A model generated the notes under the pieces. The model was not told the DNA's origin. It was given only the letters and a program-made list of their open reading frames with translations, and made no database searches. This document shows positions 43,216 through 52,551 of a stretch of DNA of 64,000 nt, piece by piece (the stretch's first letter is position 1; the number at the start of each line of letters is the position of its first letter). Position numbers and translations under genes: made by a program. The stretch is from Clostridium sp. chh4-2. Lineage in GTDB: Bacteria > Bacillota > Clostridia > Lachnospirales > Lachnospiraceae. The DNA lies in assembly GCF_002899675.1 (NCBI RefSeq), contig NZ_PKUU01000016.1, positions 1 through 64,000 on the forward strand. Direction: 5' to 3'.

Positions 43216-43926
43216 CTAATATGCAACCTGCGCAGCTACGGTTTCCGCCTGCTCTAATGAGTAGTAACCACAGGCTACCATACGTTTGAATACCTGAAGC
43301 TGACGTCTTCTTGCCAGCTGCGGGTTCTTGGTAGGTGCATAAACGGATGGCGCATTGGGGATACCTGCCAGCAGCGTGCATTCATACTCAGACATGTCGG
43401 AAGGGTCTTTTCCAAAATATCCCTGGCTTGCGTCTTTCACACAATAATAACCGTCGCCGAAATAAATGGTATTGAGGTAAATTTCAAGGATTTCTTCTTT
43501 GTCGTAAGTATTTTCAATATGAAATGCCATGAATACTTCCGCCGCTTTTCTGGTTAACTCTTTTTGCTGGGAAAAATATAAGTTTTTAGCCAGCTGCTGT
43601 GTAATGGTGCTGCCGCCCTCGATAAAAGATCCGGCTTTTAAATCATTTACAACCGCCCGGCCAATTGCCAGCATATCGATGCCGGGATGGCTGTAGAAGC
43701 GTTTATCCTCTACGGAAATCACTGCATTTATATATGTTTGGGGAAGCTCTTCATAATTGGTATAGCTTTCTTTTGACTGAATGGATTCAACTTTTTGTTC
43801 CAGACTCATGGAGCCTAAAGCGTTCCGATAGATCAGATATCCCTGCACCGCTGTCACAATGAAAAAGCAAATGCAGACAAACATACAGAGAAATATAAAG
43901 TGTTTTACAATTTTCAGAACCTTCAT
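43216..43926 (-). CDS. Monofunctional GT51 peptidoglycan transglycosylase
   Basis: A 236-residue protein: one N-terminal helix (about 12-32) and a GT51 domain with EDKRFYSHPGID (catalytic Glu), GGSTITQQLAKNLYF and RKAAEVFMAFHIE. No transpeptidase domain follows. It polymerises lipid II into glycan strands at the outer face of the membrane. AGCAGGTGATTG precedes the ATG. Genes of this kind can also be labelled mtgA or pbp1-like; the motifs fix only the activity. Confidence 0.88.
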   Translation of the reverse strand: MKVLKIVKHFIFLCMFVCICFFIVTAVQGYLIYRNALGSMSLEQKVESIQSKESYTNYEELPQTYINAVISVEDKRFYSHPGIDMLAIGRAVVNDLKAGSFIEGGSTITQQLAKNLYFSQQKELTRKAAEVFMAFHIENTYDKEEILEIYLNTIYFGDGYYCVKDASQGYFGKDPSDMSEYECTLLAGIPNAPSVYAPTKNPQLARRRQLQVFKRMVACGYYSLEQAETVAAQVAY

Positions 43927-44091
43927 TCAATCACCTGCTCTTTCTAAAAAATTCTATGATTCACATAGCAATGAGAATTATCTGATTTAATTGTATCATA
44001 TCACTATTTTTCAGACCTTAACGAAACCTTATATTAAATTAACGTTTTTATTCTAATTATGACGAAATTTTTAACAGTTATTGCCAAATAA

Positions 44092-44358
44092 TTACTCTTC
44101 GATTACTTGTATCTCCAAATAGTCAAAATCGATGGATTCTATGAAATTGTCTTTGTTAAAACGTGTTTTGTCATGGCGTTTGAAATCGGCGATATTGGAA
44201 TCCAGCCAAATCGGTTTCCCCAGATCAAATTCGTAACAAATGTCATCGATGGCCTGAAAAATCATGGAAGTTCTGGACTGGGAGTAATCGTCGTTGCAGA
44301 TTACGGTATCTTTTATCATATGATTGTTATGGAATATTTTGGCCCACATACGAAACAT
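44092..44358 (-). CDS. Small conserved-looking hypothetical protein
   Basis: An 88-residue soluble protein rich in Asp, Ile and Phe, with AAAGGAGTCCTATC before the ATG. It has no signal peptide, membrane segment or recognised motif. Coding is supported by the ribosome site and ordinary codon use. The flanks 43927-44091 and 44359-44499 hold no other gene that I can support. Confidence 0.6.
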   Translation of the reverse strand: MFRMWAKIFHNNHMIKDTVICNDDYSQSRTSMIFQAIDDICYEFDLGKPIWLDSNIADFKRHDKTRFNKDNFIESIDFDYLEIQVIEE

Positions 44359-44499
44359 GATAGGACTCCTTTCTAAAGTGCTTCTTAAAGCAGGTTGGAA
44401 TGTTAAAGGAATTTAAGTATATCATTGATAAGCATTTTTTAAAAGACTTGAAATATTTTTCCTTTTTGGGGCGTCTGTAAATTCACTTATGAATACCGC

Positions 44500-44528
44500 T
44501 TGATTTCGGCATCGGCCTGTGGTACAGT
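44500..44528 (+). promoter_or_regulatory. Promoter of the Rpn-family gene
   Basis: TTGATT (44500-44505), 17 bases, TACAGT (44523-44528), about 97 bases before the start codon. Confidence 0.45.
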
Positions 44529-44624
44529 TAAAGGACTAATCTCAGGGGCTTCTGCTTCTGAATAATTCTGGCGGTTCTGCCAGCGATCCCATTATAATGA
44601 ATGATACAAAAGGAGAAACTGCAT

Positions 44625-45557
44625 ATGGAAAATGACAAAAACAAGGTACTTTCGACGGAAGAATTATTGGAGGAAGGGAAACGGGAGAGACTTCTTCGGG
44701 AGCTGGCGGAAAGCGGACGTCCGCTTACTATTCATCTCACCAATGATTTTGCATTTAAGAAGGCATTCCACAATAAAAAGGCGCTGACCGGGCTTTTGAG
44801 CGCCCTTTTGGATATTCCGGCGGAGGAGATTAAGAAAGTAGAGTTTCCGGATACATTTTTACATGGAGATTATGCGGATGACAGGGAAGGGATATTGGAT
44901 GTCAGAGTGCATTTAAATGACAGACGGAGAATCAATATAGAGATTCAGGTACGGCCCTATCCGTTTTGGGAAGAGAGATCCCTGTTTTATCTGAGCAAGA
45001 TGTATACGGACGGTTTTTCTAAAGGCCAGGGTTATGAAGAATTAGAGGAATGTATTCATATCAGCATTTTAGGATTTGATTTACTGCATGCGGATCATTT
45101 TTATTCCACGATCCGGCTGATGGATGAGAAAACCCATGCCGTGTATAGTGACAAGCTGGGGCTGCGTATGTTATACTTAAACCAACTGGAACATGCCTCA
45201 AAAGAGGAAGCGGAGCAAGAGGTTTATAAGTGGGCCAAGCTGATATCGGCCAAAGATTGGAAGGTGTTGATAGAGATGGCAGAGAATAATGAGTATATGA
45301 AGGCAACTGTGGAAGAGATGGAGAAGATCAATTCAGATGAAAGTTTAAGATACCTGTATCTTAAAAAGGAGATGGCTCTGTCGGATGAGACTACCATAAG
45401 GAATTATTATACGGGTAAGGGCCGGGAAGAAGGAGAACGGCTTATGCTGCGATTACTGAGATCCATGTTGAAAGATGGATTAGGCCAGGAAGAATTTGAC
45501 CGCCTGGAAACAGATAAAGAGTTTATGAATGAGATGATTGAAAAATATATAAAGTAA
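44625..45557 (+). CDS. Rpn / PD-(D/E)XK nuclease-family protein
   Basis: A 310-residue protein from ATG 44625 (AAAGGAGAAACTGC upstream). The N-terminal part (TNDFAFKKAFHNKKALTGLL) and the nuclease core (ILDVRVHL ... RINIEIQVRPYPFWEERSLFYLSKMY), with Asp followed by ExQ, match the Rpn group often labelled as a PD-(D/E)XK transposase family. The C-terminus is helical and charged. Rpn proteins are linked to recombination and defence in other bacteria. It stands alone with its own promoter. Confidence 0.83.
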   Translation: MENDKNKVLSTEELLEEGKRERLLRELAESGRPLTIHLTNDFAFKKAFHNKKALTGLLSALLDIPAEEIKKVEFPDTFLHGDYADDREGILDVRVHLNDRRRINIEIQVRPYPFWEERSLFYLSKMYTDGFSKGQGYEELEECIHISILGFDLLHADHFYSTIRLMDEKTHAVYSDKLGLRMLYLNQLEHASKEEAEQEVYKWAKLISAKDWKVLIEMAENNEYMKATVEEMEKINSDESLRYLYLKKEMALSDETTIRNYYTGKGREEGERLMLRLLRSMLKDGLGQEEFDRLETDKEFMNEMIEKYIK

Positions 45558-45594
45558 AAAGTCTAATTTACCATCAAATGATATAAGATATAAA

Positions 45595-45667
45595 ACTAAA
45601 AAACAGCCTGAAGCCCGTTTCTGAGCCAGCAGCTATAATCTGCGGCCGGAACGGCTTCAGGCTGTTT
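45595..45667 (-). terminator. Terminator of the enolase-superfamily gene
   Basis: AAACAGCCTGAAGCC (45601-45615) pairs exactly with GGCTTCAGGCTGTTT (45653-45667), with further GTT/AAC pairing inside. On the minus strand it runs into TTTTTTAG, so it mainly serves the sulfatase-enolase transcription unit. Confidence 0.8.
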
Positions 45668-45703
45668 CCATCACAATCAAATCAAGCACAAATAAATCAA
45701 ATA

Positions 45704-46849
45704 CTACCGGATCACAGCGACCCGGTTCGCTGCCTTTAAGAGCTTTTCTTCATCCAGATAGATTCCGAATCCATGACCGCTTCTGTCAGGCGCAATCGGA
45801 TTTTTACTGCTGTCCGTTGGTATTTTGATAACCGCATCATAATAAAAGTCAGATTCCAATTCTTTTTCCGTTGCTTCTACCCGGTTGCTGGACAGGCCTA
45901 CGGCCAGCTGCTGCCAGATCGTGCATCCTGGCCCAACTAAGCTGTCATCCCCTATAAACAGGCTGGAACCCAGAACACGGATTCTTTCCGCAAGGGAGAT
46001 GGCGTCAATGATAGAAGCCGAGCATCCGGGATGGATGTTGTAGATATCGCCCATTCCGCTCACGATGGTTTCTCTGGCTTTCCGGGACGGCCTCATGGGA
46101 TAATCGGGAATCAGGGACAGCGGATGTACGCTGCTCTGGAGTTTTACCCATTCGTCCAAATCTAAAAATGCGGGATCTTCGCAGGCATCCAAACCGGCTT
46201 CATACAGACGGCGCATGCTTGTGATAATCTCATCCAGATCTTTTTCTGTACCTTCCGGGCGGTAGCCGCAGTTTACGTCGCCGATCAGATAGGTTTCCTC
46301 ACGGGAAAGATATTTTCTAACGGTTTTGATTACTTCACAATCCAGATCGCCCTTTCCGAAAAGTTTTACCTTAATGTACTTGGTTTTTCCACAGGAAATT
46401 GCATAATGAACCTTTTCATCCACAAAGTTTAAGTCGTCGCTGAGGATTACGTAGACGCCGTATACCGGATCGGTTCCTGGAAGTTCCAACAGATCGAGGG
46501 CATTTTCCTTAACCAGTTTGCCCCACAGATCGACCAGACACATTTCCGTCATCTCGGTCATGCGGTCTTCCCAGGAGTCTCTGTGATCTCTGAGGTAATC
46601 GATGGCTTCGCCAACAGGTTTGCCAACCAGTTCTTGCAGCCATCCGCTCCAGGTGTCTAAGGAGATGTCCGGGCGGTTGACGGATATGATATTTTCCCCA
46701 TACCCGGTTTCTTCTCCGGCTTTAATCGCTATAATGATGTGCTGTCTGCTGGTCCATGTTCCAAAACTGAATTTTTTTGTGGCGTGTATCTGATATAAAT
46801 ACAATTTGGCTTCTGTAATTACTGCATTTACGTTTTTGTATGATTTCAT
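45704..46849 (-). CDS. Enolase-superfamily enzyme (mandelate racemase/muconate lactonizing type)
   Basis: A 381-residue enzyme with a capping domain and a barrel. Visible active-site features: the KxK motif IKVKLFG (catalytic lysine), metal ligands in GDVNCGY (Asp), CEDPAFL (Glu) and IPDYPMRP (Asp). Such enzymes abstract a proton alpha to a carboxylate, often dehydrating sugar acids. It is the last gene of the strand's sulfatase-transporter run, separated from the sulfatase by a palindromic element. An acid sugar from a sulfated glycan is a plausible substrate; specificity is unknown. Confidence 0.8.
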   Translation of the reverse strand: MKSYKNVNAVITEAKLYLYQIHATKKFSFGTWTSRQHIIIAIKAGEETGYGENIISVNRPDISLDTWSGWLQELVGKPVGEAIDYLRDHRDSWEDRMTEMTEMCLVDLWGKLVKENALDLLELPGTDPVYGVYVILSDDLNFVDEKVHYAISCGKTKYIKVKLFGKGDLDCEVIKTVRKYLSREETYLIGDVNCGYRPEGTEKDLDEIITSMRRLYEAGLDACEDPAFLDLDEWVKLQSSVHPLSLIPDYPMRPSRKARETIVSGMGDIYNIHPGCSASIIDAISLAERIRVLGSSLFIGDDSLVGPGCTIWQQLAVGLSSNRVEATEKELESDFYYDAVIKIPTDSSKNPIAPDRSGHGFGIYLDEEKLLKAANRVAVIR

Positions 46850-46882
46850 ATTCTTATATTCTCCAATGGATTAATAGTGAAT

Positions 46883-47034
46883 GTAACTATTCAGAGGGGG
46901 CATCTTCTTGCATGGCCTGCAGCCATACCAGAAGCATCGGAGGTTCCTCCGATGTGAATATTGATAAAAAAATCCGCTTACAAGCAAGCTTGACACTGAT
47001 TTTTTTATCAATATTCCCGCCCTCTGAACAGTTA
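46883..47034. mobile_element. MITE-like palindromic element between sulfatase and enolase genes
   Basis: A 152-base block with inverted ends (GTAACTATTCAGAGGG at 46883, CCTCTGAACAGTTAC ending 47034). Inside is a perfect inverted repeat with 19-base arms (46956-46974 and 46998-47016, ATTGATAAAAAAATC core) and a small CGGAGG/CCTCCG dyad. Its 19-base block GCATCTTCTTGCATGGCC recurs in reverse complement at 58085-58103. There is no ORF. It may be a non-autonomous mobile element, or a structured RNA or attenuator in the operon. Confidence 0.6.
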
Positions 47035-47042
47035 CTAATGAA

Positions 47043-49823
47043 TTATATATGTTTCAGGAAGCCGTCTTTTTGCTCTTTAAGCCATGTGACCAGAAGATTC
47101 TCCAATTCGTTGGCTATGGGGTCTTCCGATGGAGTGAGGATCATGGACGGGTTCATTTGCAGCGGATCATTTTCCAGATCGTAAAGCAGGCGGGTCATAT
47201 GAGGCGTGGTATCATATCCGGCTTCCACGATGTAGACATACCGTGAAGTGCGGACGCCTCTCCAGCCGAAGTCCAGAGGATTTTCACCGGCTTCTTTAAA
47301 TGCCTTCAAAAACACATCGCGTCCCGGGCAGGCGGCCAGATAACAGATTTTATCGTGGTGGACCGGATTGCCTGAGATATCTTCGGAACAGTCGGTTCCC
47401 TCCACCGTTTCCGGTATCGGCAGTTTCAGAAGTCCCAGCAGAGTCGGCATGAAATCCGGGCTTCCGATCAATGTATGGCAGACAGAAGGATTCAATCCGG
47501 CGCCGCCTGCGATCAGGGGAATTCCGATGGATTCTTCAAACCACACATGTTTAGCCATCAGACCGTGAGAACCCATCATGTCGCCGTGGTCTGCGGAGAG
47601 AACGATCAGGGTGTCGTCATACAGCCCCTGATCCTTTAAGGTCTTAATCAGGCGGCCGAATTGGTCGTCTAAACCGGAAACTGCGGCATAATATTCCTTG
47701 GTGATCTGAATCAGCTCCTGTTTCGTGTAGCCGGCTGGTTCATATGTGTGGTGATGAATGTTGGTTAAGTCCACATTTTCCTTTAACCGGATATCCTCGT
47801 CCCGGTATAAATCCAGATAGCGCTGGGGCACCAGGTCGTAAGGGCTGTGAGGCGGATTCCAGGAGATGAAAAGGGCAAATGGTTCTTCATCCGTCTGTTT
47901 TTTCAGATAATCAATGGCCACATCCGTTTCGTGTTCCGGAGACCAGGCGTTTACTTTAATCTGCTCCGGTGTGTCCTTCCAGTAGTGAGGAGATAAGTGC
48001 TGGTCACAGGCTCCGTAAGAGTACCAGAAATCAAAACCGTGGCGCTTTGGCCCCGGCGGGGTGAATGCATCCCAGTTTTTAGCCCCTGATTCCGGTTCCG
48101 GCGATTTATTCTGATCCGGTTCATCCAGATGCCATTTGCCGATGTAACCGGTATGGTAGCCGTTTTCCTTTAATACGTCGCCGATACAGACTTCATCCTC
48201 TTTGAGTCCCATGGACAGACCTGTTTTACAGTTGGTAAATACTCCGGTGCTCAGAGGATGTCTGCCGGTCAATAAACTGGCCCGGTGAGGGGAGCAGAGC
48301 GGGAATGTGCTGATTGCGTCTGTACAATAGACAGAATCCCGGGCAAATGCGTCCATATTCGGAGTTTTTACCGGATCTTTGCCGGCAAATCCCACCGCAT
48401 CTCTGCGCCATTGGTCCGCAAAGACGAAGAGAAGATTTTTCTTCTTTTTCTTATCTTTATAAAATGGATCGTTCTGTTTCATAGCCCACTCCTTTAACTC
48501 AAGATAAAGTTGGTCTGCGGTTTCACGGAAGCAGCTGTCCAGACACAGGTTATTCCTTTCGTCGGGATCAGAGTTTAAATCATACAATTCTTCCGAGGAA
48601 TTATCATAGATATATTTATAGTTTCCTTTTACGATCATGCGGCGCATGTCGCCGTACTGGTGATTTCCGCAGTATACGCTGAATACGGCCCGTTCTTCCG
48701 GTTCATTTCCCGTAAAAATGCTTTCTTTCAGAGAGCGTCCGTCCAGTTCATTGGTTGTTTCAAGCCCAAACAGGTCCTTGAGAGTGGGCACGAAATCCAG
48801 ATGGGAGACAGGCGTTGTCAGACGGCAGGCCTTGGCGCCCGGAACGTGGAAGATGGCAGGTACGCGGACTGCCGGTTCGTACATCTCCATTTTCTGATAC
48901 ATGCTGTGCTGGCCCATGTGTTCGCCGTGGTCAGTAGTAAAGACTACGGCAGTATTATCAGACAATCCTGCCTGCTCTAAAGCAGCTCTGATCCGCCCGA
49001 TCTGGGCGTCGCAGAGGCAGGATAACGCCAGATGGGCGTGCCAGCCCTCCTTCCAGCCATGATCAGGAGGATAATCGCCCAGTTGAGCCGCGGCTCCTTT
49101 TCGCCGGCCGGCCGGCTCTCCGCAGGAACGTTCTCCGGTACCGGGCGGAAGCTGTATCCGGGTTTCGTCAAACAGATCCCAGTATTCCTGCGGTACAATC
49201 AGGGGTGGATGGGGAGCCCACATATACAGAAACAGGGCAAATGGTTTGTCGTGTTCTTTTTTTAAGTAGCTGACGGCTTTATCCGCAAACCATACGTCCT
49301 TAAAGTCCTTCAGATCATAAGGCCAGATTGAGGTATGGGCGTTGGAATAGCGGTGTTTTTGGTATTCTCCGTCGGCCAGTTCGTCAATGACGACGGAGTC
49401 TTCCTCTTTCCGCTTGATATCAAGGCCATTTTCCTTTGCAAAAGCGGCGTAGGTGTCGTCGTCTTCCCAGGCGGCAAATGGAATGGAGTCCTTTAAGCCG
49501 GGTTTGACGCTGATGTGATTGACGCCGATATGAGCGACTTCATATCCGGCGTTGTAAAGCATTTGGTGAATGGTTTGGTGGTTCCTGGCGTATTTTCCAG
49601 GTAAATCGTTGAGCATCATGCCATTTTTTATGGGATTTATGCCGGTAGCGAGAGCGGTCCTGGCCGGGACGCATAAGGGGCAGGCGTCATAGGCCCGCCG
49701 GAAAACAGTGCTCTCATTTGCCAGACGGTTTAATTCAGGAGTTACTTCCCTTCCTCCGGATATCATTCCCAAGGTGTCGGCACGCTGCTGGTCTGTCATG
49801 ATAAATACCAGATTCTGTTTCAT
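47043..49823 (-). CDS. Tandem double sulfatase (two complete sulfatase domains)
   Basis: About 926 residues. The first sulfatase has the Cys-type active site CVPARTALATG (Cys near 51), the second CSPHRASLLTG (Cys near 510); in both, Cys would be converted to formylglycine by a maturase not seen here. Each also has N-terminal metal ligands (FIMTDQQRAD, FVFADQWRRD) and a TTDHG/SADHG pair. The linker is Lys-rich (KDKKKKK). Just before it, ATG 48482 has AAAGGAGTGGGCT upstream and would give a 479-residue second sulfatase alone. ATG 49823 (GAGAGAATCT) is preferred over 49835. No signal peptide, so it likely acts on imported sulfated oligosaccharides. Confidence 0.85.
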   Translation of the reverse strand: MKQNLVFIMTDQQRADTLGMISGGREVTPELNRLANESTVFRRAYDACPLCVPARTALATGINPIKNGMMLNDLPGKYARNHQTIHQMLYNAGYEVAHIGVNHISVKPGLKDSIPFAAWEDDDTYAAFAKENGLDIKRKEEDSVVIDELADGEYQKHRYSNAHTSIWPYDLKDFKDVWFADKAVSYLKKEHDKPFALFLYMWAPHPPLIVPQEYWDLFDETRIQLPPGTGERSCGEPAGRRKGAAAQLGDYPPDHGWKEGWHAHLALSCLCDAQIGRIRAALEQAGLSDNTAVVFTTDHGEHMGQHSMYQKMEMYEPAVRVPAIFHVPGAKACRLTTPVSHLDFVPTLKDLFGLETTNELDGRSLKESIFTGNEPEERAVFSVYCGNHQYGDMRRMIVKGNYKYIYDNSSEELYDLNSDPDERNNLCLDSCFRETADQLYLELKEWAMKQNDPFYKDKKKKKNLLFVFADQWRRDAVGFAGKDPVKTPNMDAFARDSVYCTDAISTFPLCSPHRASLLTGRHPLSTGVFTNCKTGLSMGLKEDEVCIGDVLKENGYHTGYIGKWHLDEPDQNKSPEPESGAKNWDAFTPPGPKRHGFDFWYSYGACDQHLSPHYWKDTPEQIKVNAWSPEHETDVAIDYLKKQTDEEPFALFISWNPPHSPYDLVPQRYLDLYRDEDIRLKENVDLTNIHHHTYEPAGYTKQELIQITKEYYAAVSGLDDQFGRLIKTLKDQGLYDDTLIVLSADHGDMMGSHGLMAKHVWFEESIGIPLIAGGAGLNPSVCHTLIGSPDFMPTLLGLLKLPIPETVEGTDCSEDISGNPVHHDKICYLAACPGRDVFLKAFKEAGENPLDFGWRGVRTSRYVYIVEAGYDTTPHMTRLLYDLENDPLQMNPSMILTPSEDPIANELENLLVTWLKEQKDGFLKHI

Positions 49824-49872
49824 AGATTCTCTCATTCTGCCGATTACGGCGCTGTTTTATGTTTTTTACATG

Positions 49873-49908
49873 AAGGGTGAAGGCATTTTCGAAAATGCCT
49901 TCACCCTT
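49873..49908. other. Perfect hairpin between binding-protein and sulfatase genes
   Basis: AAGGGTGAAGGCATTTTC and GAAAATGCCTTCACCCTT are exact inverted 18-base arms with almost no loop. No T-run follows on the minus strand, so it probably stabilises or separates the upstream message from the sulfatase message. Confidence 0.65.
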
Positions 49909-49926
49909 TATGTTAAAAGTTTGGGT

Positions 49927-51603
49927 TTAGTCCAGTGACTGATAACGGTCATATGCGGTCTGATAGATATTGATATAATCCTGGATATGCATCTGATCCA
50001 GTTTCTTCAGATATCCGTCCCACTCGGCATCAATTCCGCCGTTTACGATCCAGTTTGCATAACACTGGTCCACATAAGCTTTAATATCTGTTTCGAGAGC
50101 TGAGATCTGCTCTACCTCATCCATGGTGAAGTAAACGCTTGGGAATACTTCGTCTGCAGGAACATTATAAGGAGCGTAGAATTCATCCAGTTCTTTTCTT
50201 TCCTGAAGGTTTGCATTTAATTCCAGTTTGGAAGCGATATCCATGGTAACTGCGCCTACGCTGTTAACGCCCGGTGAGTAGTCGTGGATCATCTCTGTAA
50301 ATGTTTTGCCGTCCGGTACAGGCAGATAGTGGTAGGTTCCGTCTTCTCTCTTCTCCAGTGTGCGTCCGAACAAGCCCTGGTCGATCTGAAGGGAGGTTTC
50401 AGGATCAAAATGAAGGTCGATCCAACGCATCAGAATCTCAGGATTCTGTGCTTTATTGGTGATGGCAAAGGAACCTTTGGCATTGATGGCGCTGGTATAG
50501 GTGTTCCAGATCTGCTTGCCGTCTGCGCCCTTTAACGGTGCCAGAGGGATGAAATCGTCTTTGTTTGCGCCGGCACTTGAGGAAAGGCTCCATGCCATGA
50601 AGGCGCCGATGTTTTTCTCAGGGGCCTTGATCTTGGCTGTGAATACGTTGAAGTCATGAGTAAAGCCTTCTTTGTCTACCAGCTGGTCTTTGTACAGGCC
50701 GTTGAAATATTCGATTGCCTCTTTGTAAGGTTCTGTAATTGCGGTGTAAACAACTTTTCCGTCTTTTACGATGAAATGATCCAGTTTATCCAGCTGTCCG
50801 AAGCTGCCGAACAGGGAGAACAGGCCGTTTTCTTTTCTGTTGTAAAGGAAGGTGAACGGGATTTCATCATCGGTGCGTCCGTCGCCGTTCATATCGTTGT
50901 CGCGGAATGCGGTTAAAACTTCTTTAAATTCGTCCAGAGTTTCCGGAGCTTTCAGTCCCAGCTTATCCAGCCAGACTTTATTGATGAAAAGTTTGTCATG
51001 GGTGGTTGGAGAGAGTTCGGTCAGGGACGGAAGGCTGTAGATATTGCCGTCAGGAGCGGTCAGCTGTTTGCGGTATTCTTCGTTGCTTTCCAAAAGATGC
51101 TTTACGTTCGGCGCATATTGGTCAATCAGGTCATTTAACGGGATCAGCATGCCCTGAGAACCGTATTTAATTACGTCTACATCAGTTAAGATAGCCTGGC
51201 CGTAAAATGCGTCCGGAAGTTCGCCTGCGAATAACAGGCCCTTTTTCTCTTTCCATCCGTCTTCAGAGCTCATGTTCCAATCGATATGTACGCCGGTATT
51301 TTCCTCTAATTTCTGGAAAAATTCCAATTCGGAGAAGTTCTTGTTGTGTCTTGATTTCGCGGCCATCTCATAGGTGACAGGTTCGTTGACAATCGGAAGT
51401 CCAGTTGCATTAAAAAGCCCTTTTTCCGCAGCGGCTGAGCTTTCCCCCGAAGACTCACCCGAAGCCGTGGTGCCGGCAGATGTGGTTGTAGGTGCGGCAG
51501 CAGTCGTCTGAGTAGTTTTCTGCGGTACGCAGGCAGACATCATTCCGGCTGTCATGGCAGTCGCCAGAGCCGCGCATAAAATTCGTTTCTTGTTTTGTTT
51601 CAT
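49927..51603 (-). CDS. Extracellular sugar-binding lipoprotein of the sulfatase locus
   Basis: A 558-residue solute-binding protein. The signal ends AGMMSAC, with Cys25 as the predicted lipidated residue, and a Thr/Ser/Ala-rich linker follows. The binding-protein fold (ELPDAFYGQAILTD, DKLGLKAPETLDEFKEVL) resembles the lipoprotein at 3156. It follows two permease genes on the same strand and would deliver sulfated or acidic oligosaccharides. GGAGGACGTATC precedes the ATG. The hairpin behind it may raise its share of the operon's expression. Confidence 0.88.
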   Translation of the reverse strand: MKQNKKRILCAALATAMTAGMMSACVPQKTTQTTAAAPTTTSAGTTASGESSGESSAAAEKGLFNATGLPIVNEPVTYEMAAKSRHNKNFSELEFFQKLEENTGVHIDWNMSSEDGWKEKKGLLFAGELPDAFYGQAILTDVDVIKYGSQGMLIPLNDLIDQYAPNVKHLLESNEEYRKQLTAPDGNIYSLPSLTELSPTTHDKLFINKVWLDKLGLKAPETLDEFKEVLTAFRDNDMNGDGRTDDEIPFTFLYNRKENGLFSLFGSFGQLDKLDHFIVKDGKVVYTAITEPYKEAIEYFNGLYKDQLVDKEGFTHDFNVFTAKIKAPEKNIGAFMAWSLSSSAGANKDDFIPLAPLKGADGKQIWNTYTSAINAKGSFAITNKAQNPEILMRWIDLHFDPETSLQIDQGLFGRTLEKREDGTYHYLPVPDGKTFTEMIHDYSPGVNSVGAVTMDIASKLELNANLQERKELDEFYAPYNVPADEVFPSVYFTMDEVEQISALETDIKAYVDQCYANWIVNGGIDAEWDGYLKKLDQMHIQDYINIYQTAYDRYQSLD

Positions 51604-51642
51604 GATACGTCCTCCTTATTCATTATATAGCGTGTTTATATA

Positions 51643-52539
51643 TCATCCCTTAACAGCTCCTACCATAACGCCTTTGGCGAAATATTTCTGCAGGAACGGG
51701 TAGATAACGAGTACAGGCAGTGCGGATACGATGATTAAACCGTATTTAATTAATTCAGCAGCTTTCTGCTGGGCCATCATGCTGTCGATATCGGCCATCA
51801 TGTCGGCAGAAGCCTGGTTTTGCACCAGAATGCCGCGGAGTACCAGCTGGAGAGGATAAAGACCTTCGTCACGCAGGTAAACCAAGCCGTTCATAAATTC
51901 ATTCCAGTGAGCAACTCCGTAATAAAGTACTAAAACTGCCACAATGGATTTTGACAGCGGCATCACGATCTTACAGAAGAATTTGAAATGGCTGCATCCG
52001 TCGATGGCTGCTGCCTCATACAGCTCTTCCGGTATATTGTTCTGAATGTTGGTCTTCGCGATAATCACGTTAAATACATTGATTGCCGGGAGAAGAACCA
52101 TAACCCATGGGGTATCATACAGATGAATGTTCTGCATCAATATGTAAGTCGGCATCAGGCCGCCTTGAAAATACATGGTAAACATCATAAAAAAGGTTAA
52201 AAACCTGCGGCCGCAGAAATCTTTTCTGGACAGCGGATAGGCGAACATCATAGTCAGCACGATGTTGATACAGGTTCCCACCAGAGTGTAGAAGATGGTG
52301 TTTCCATAGGCGCGCCAGATCTTTGTATCTTCGAAGATCTTCTGATATCCAAGAACGTTAAATCCCTTAGGCCAGAATACGACCTGTCCCGTATTGATGA
52401 AATCGGGATCGGAAAAGGATGCGATCACGATAAAATACAGAGGGTAGAGCACCAGTATGGTGATTGCGCCCAGCAGGGTATAGTTAAAGATATCAAATGC
52501 AATATCGCTTTTGCTTTTCATTTTCAGCTTTGCTAACAT
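51643..52539 (-). CDS. ABC sugar permease of the sulfatase locus, YtcP/CarB type
   Basis: About 298 residues with six helices. The EAA loop is YEAAAIDGCSHFKFFCKIVMP and the end FAKGVMVGAVKG is typical. I use ATG 52539, with GGGGGTGG upstream; a GTG three codons earlier is also open. It is encoded 3 bases after its partner permease, and no ATPase is present. Confidence 0.87.
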   Translation of the reverse strand: MLAKLKMKSKSDIAFDIFNYTLLGAITILVLYPLYFIVIASFSDPDFINTGQVVFWPKGFNVLGYQKIFEDTKIWRAYGNTIFYTLVGTCINIVLTMMFAYPLSRKDFCGRRFLTFFMMFTMYFQGGLMPTYILMQNIHLYDTPWVMVLLPAINVFNVIIAKTNIQNNIPEELYEAAAIDGCSHFKFFCKIVMPLSKSIVAVLVLYYGVAHWNEFMNGLVYLRDEGLYPLQLVLRGILVQNQASADMMADIDSMMAQQKAAELIKYGLIIVSALPVLVIYPFLQKYFAKGVMVGAVKG

Positions 52540-52551
52540 CGTTTCCACCCC

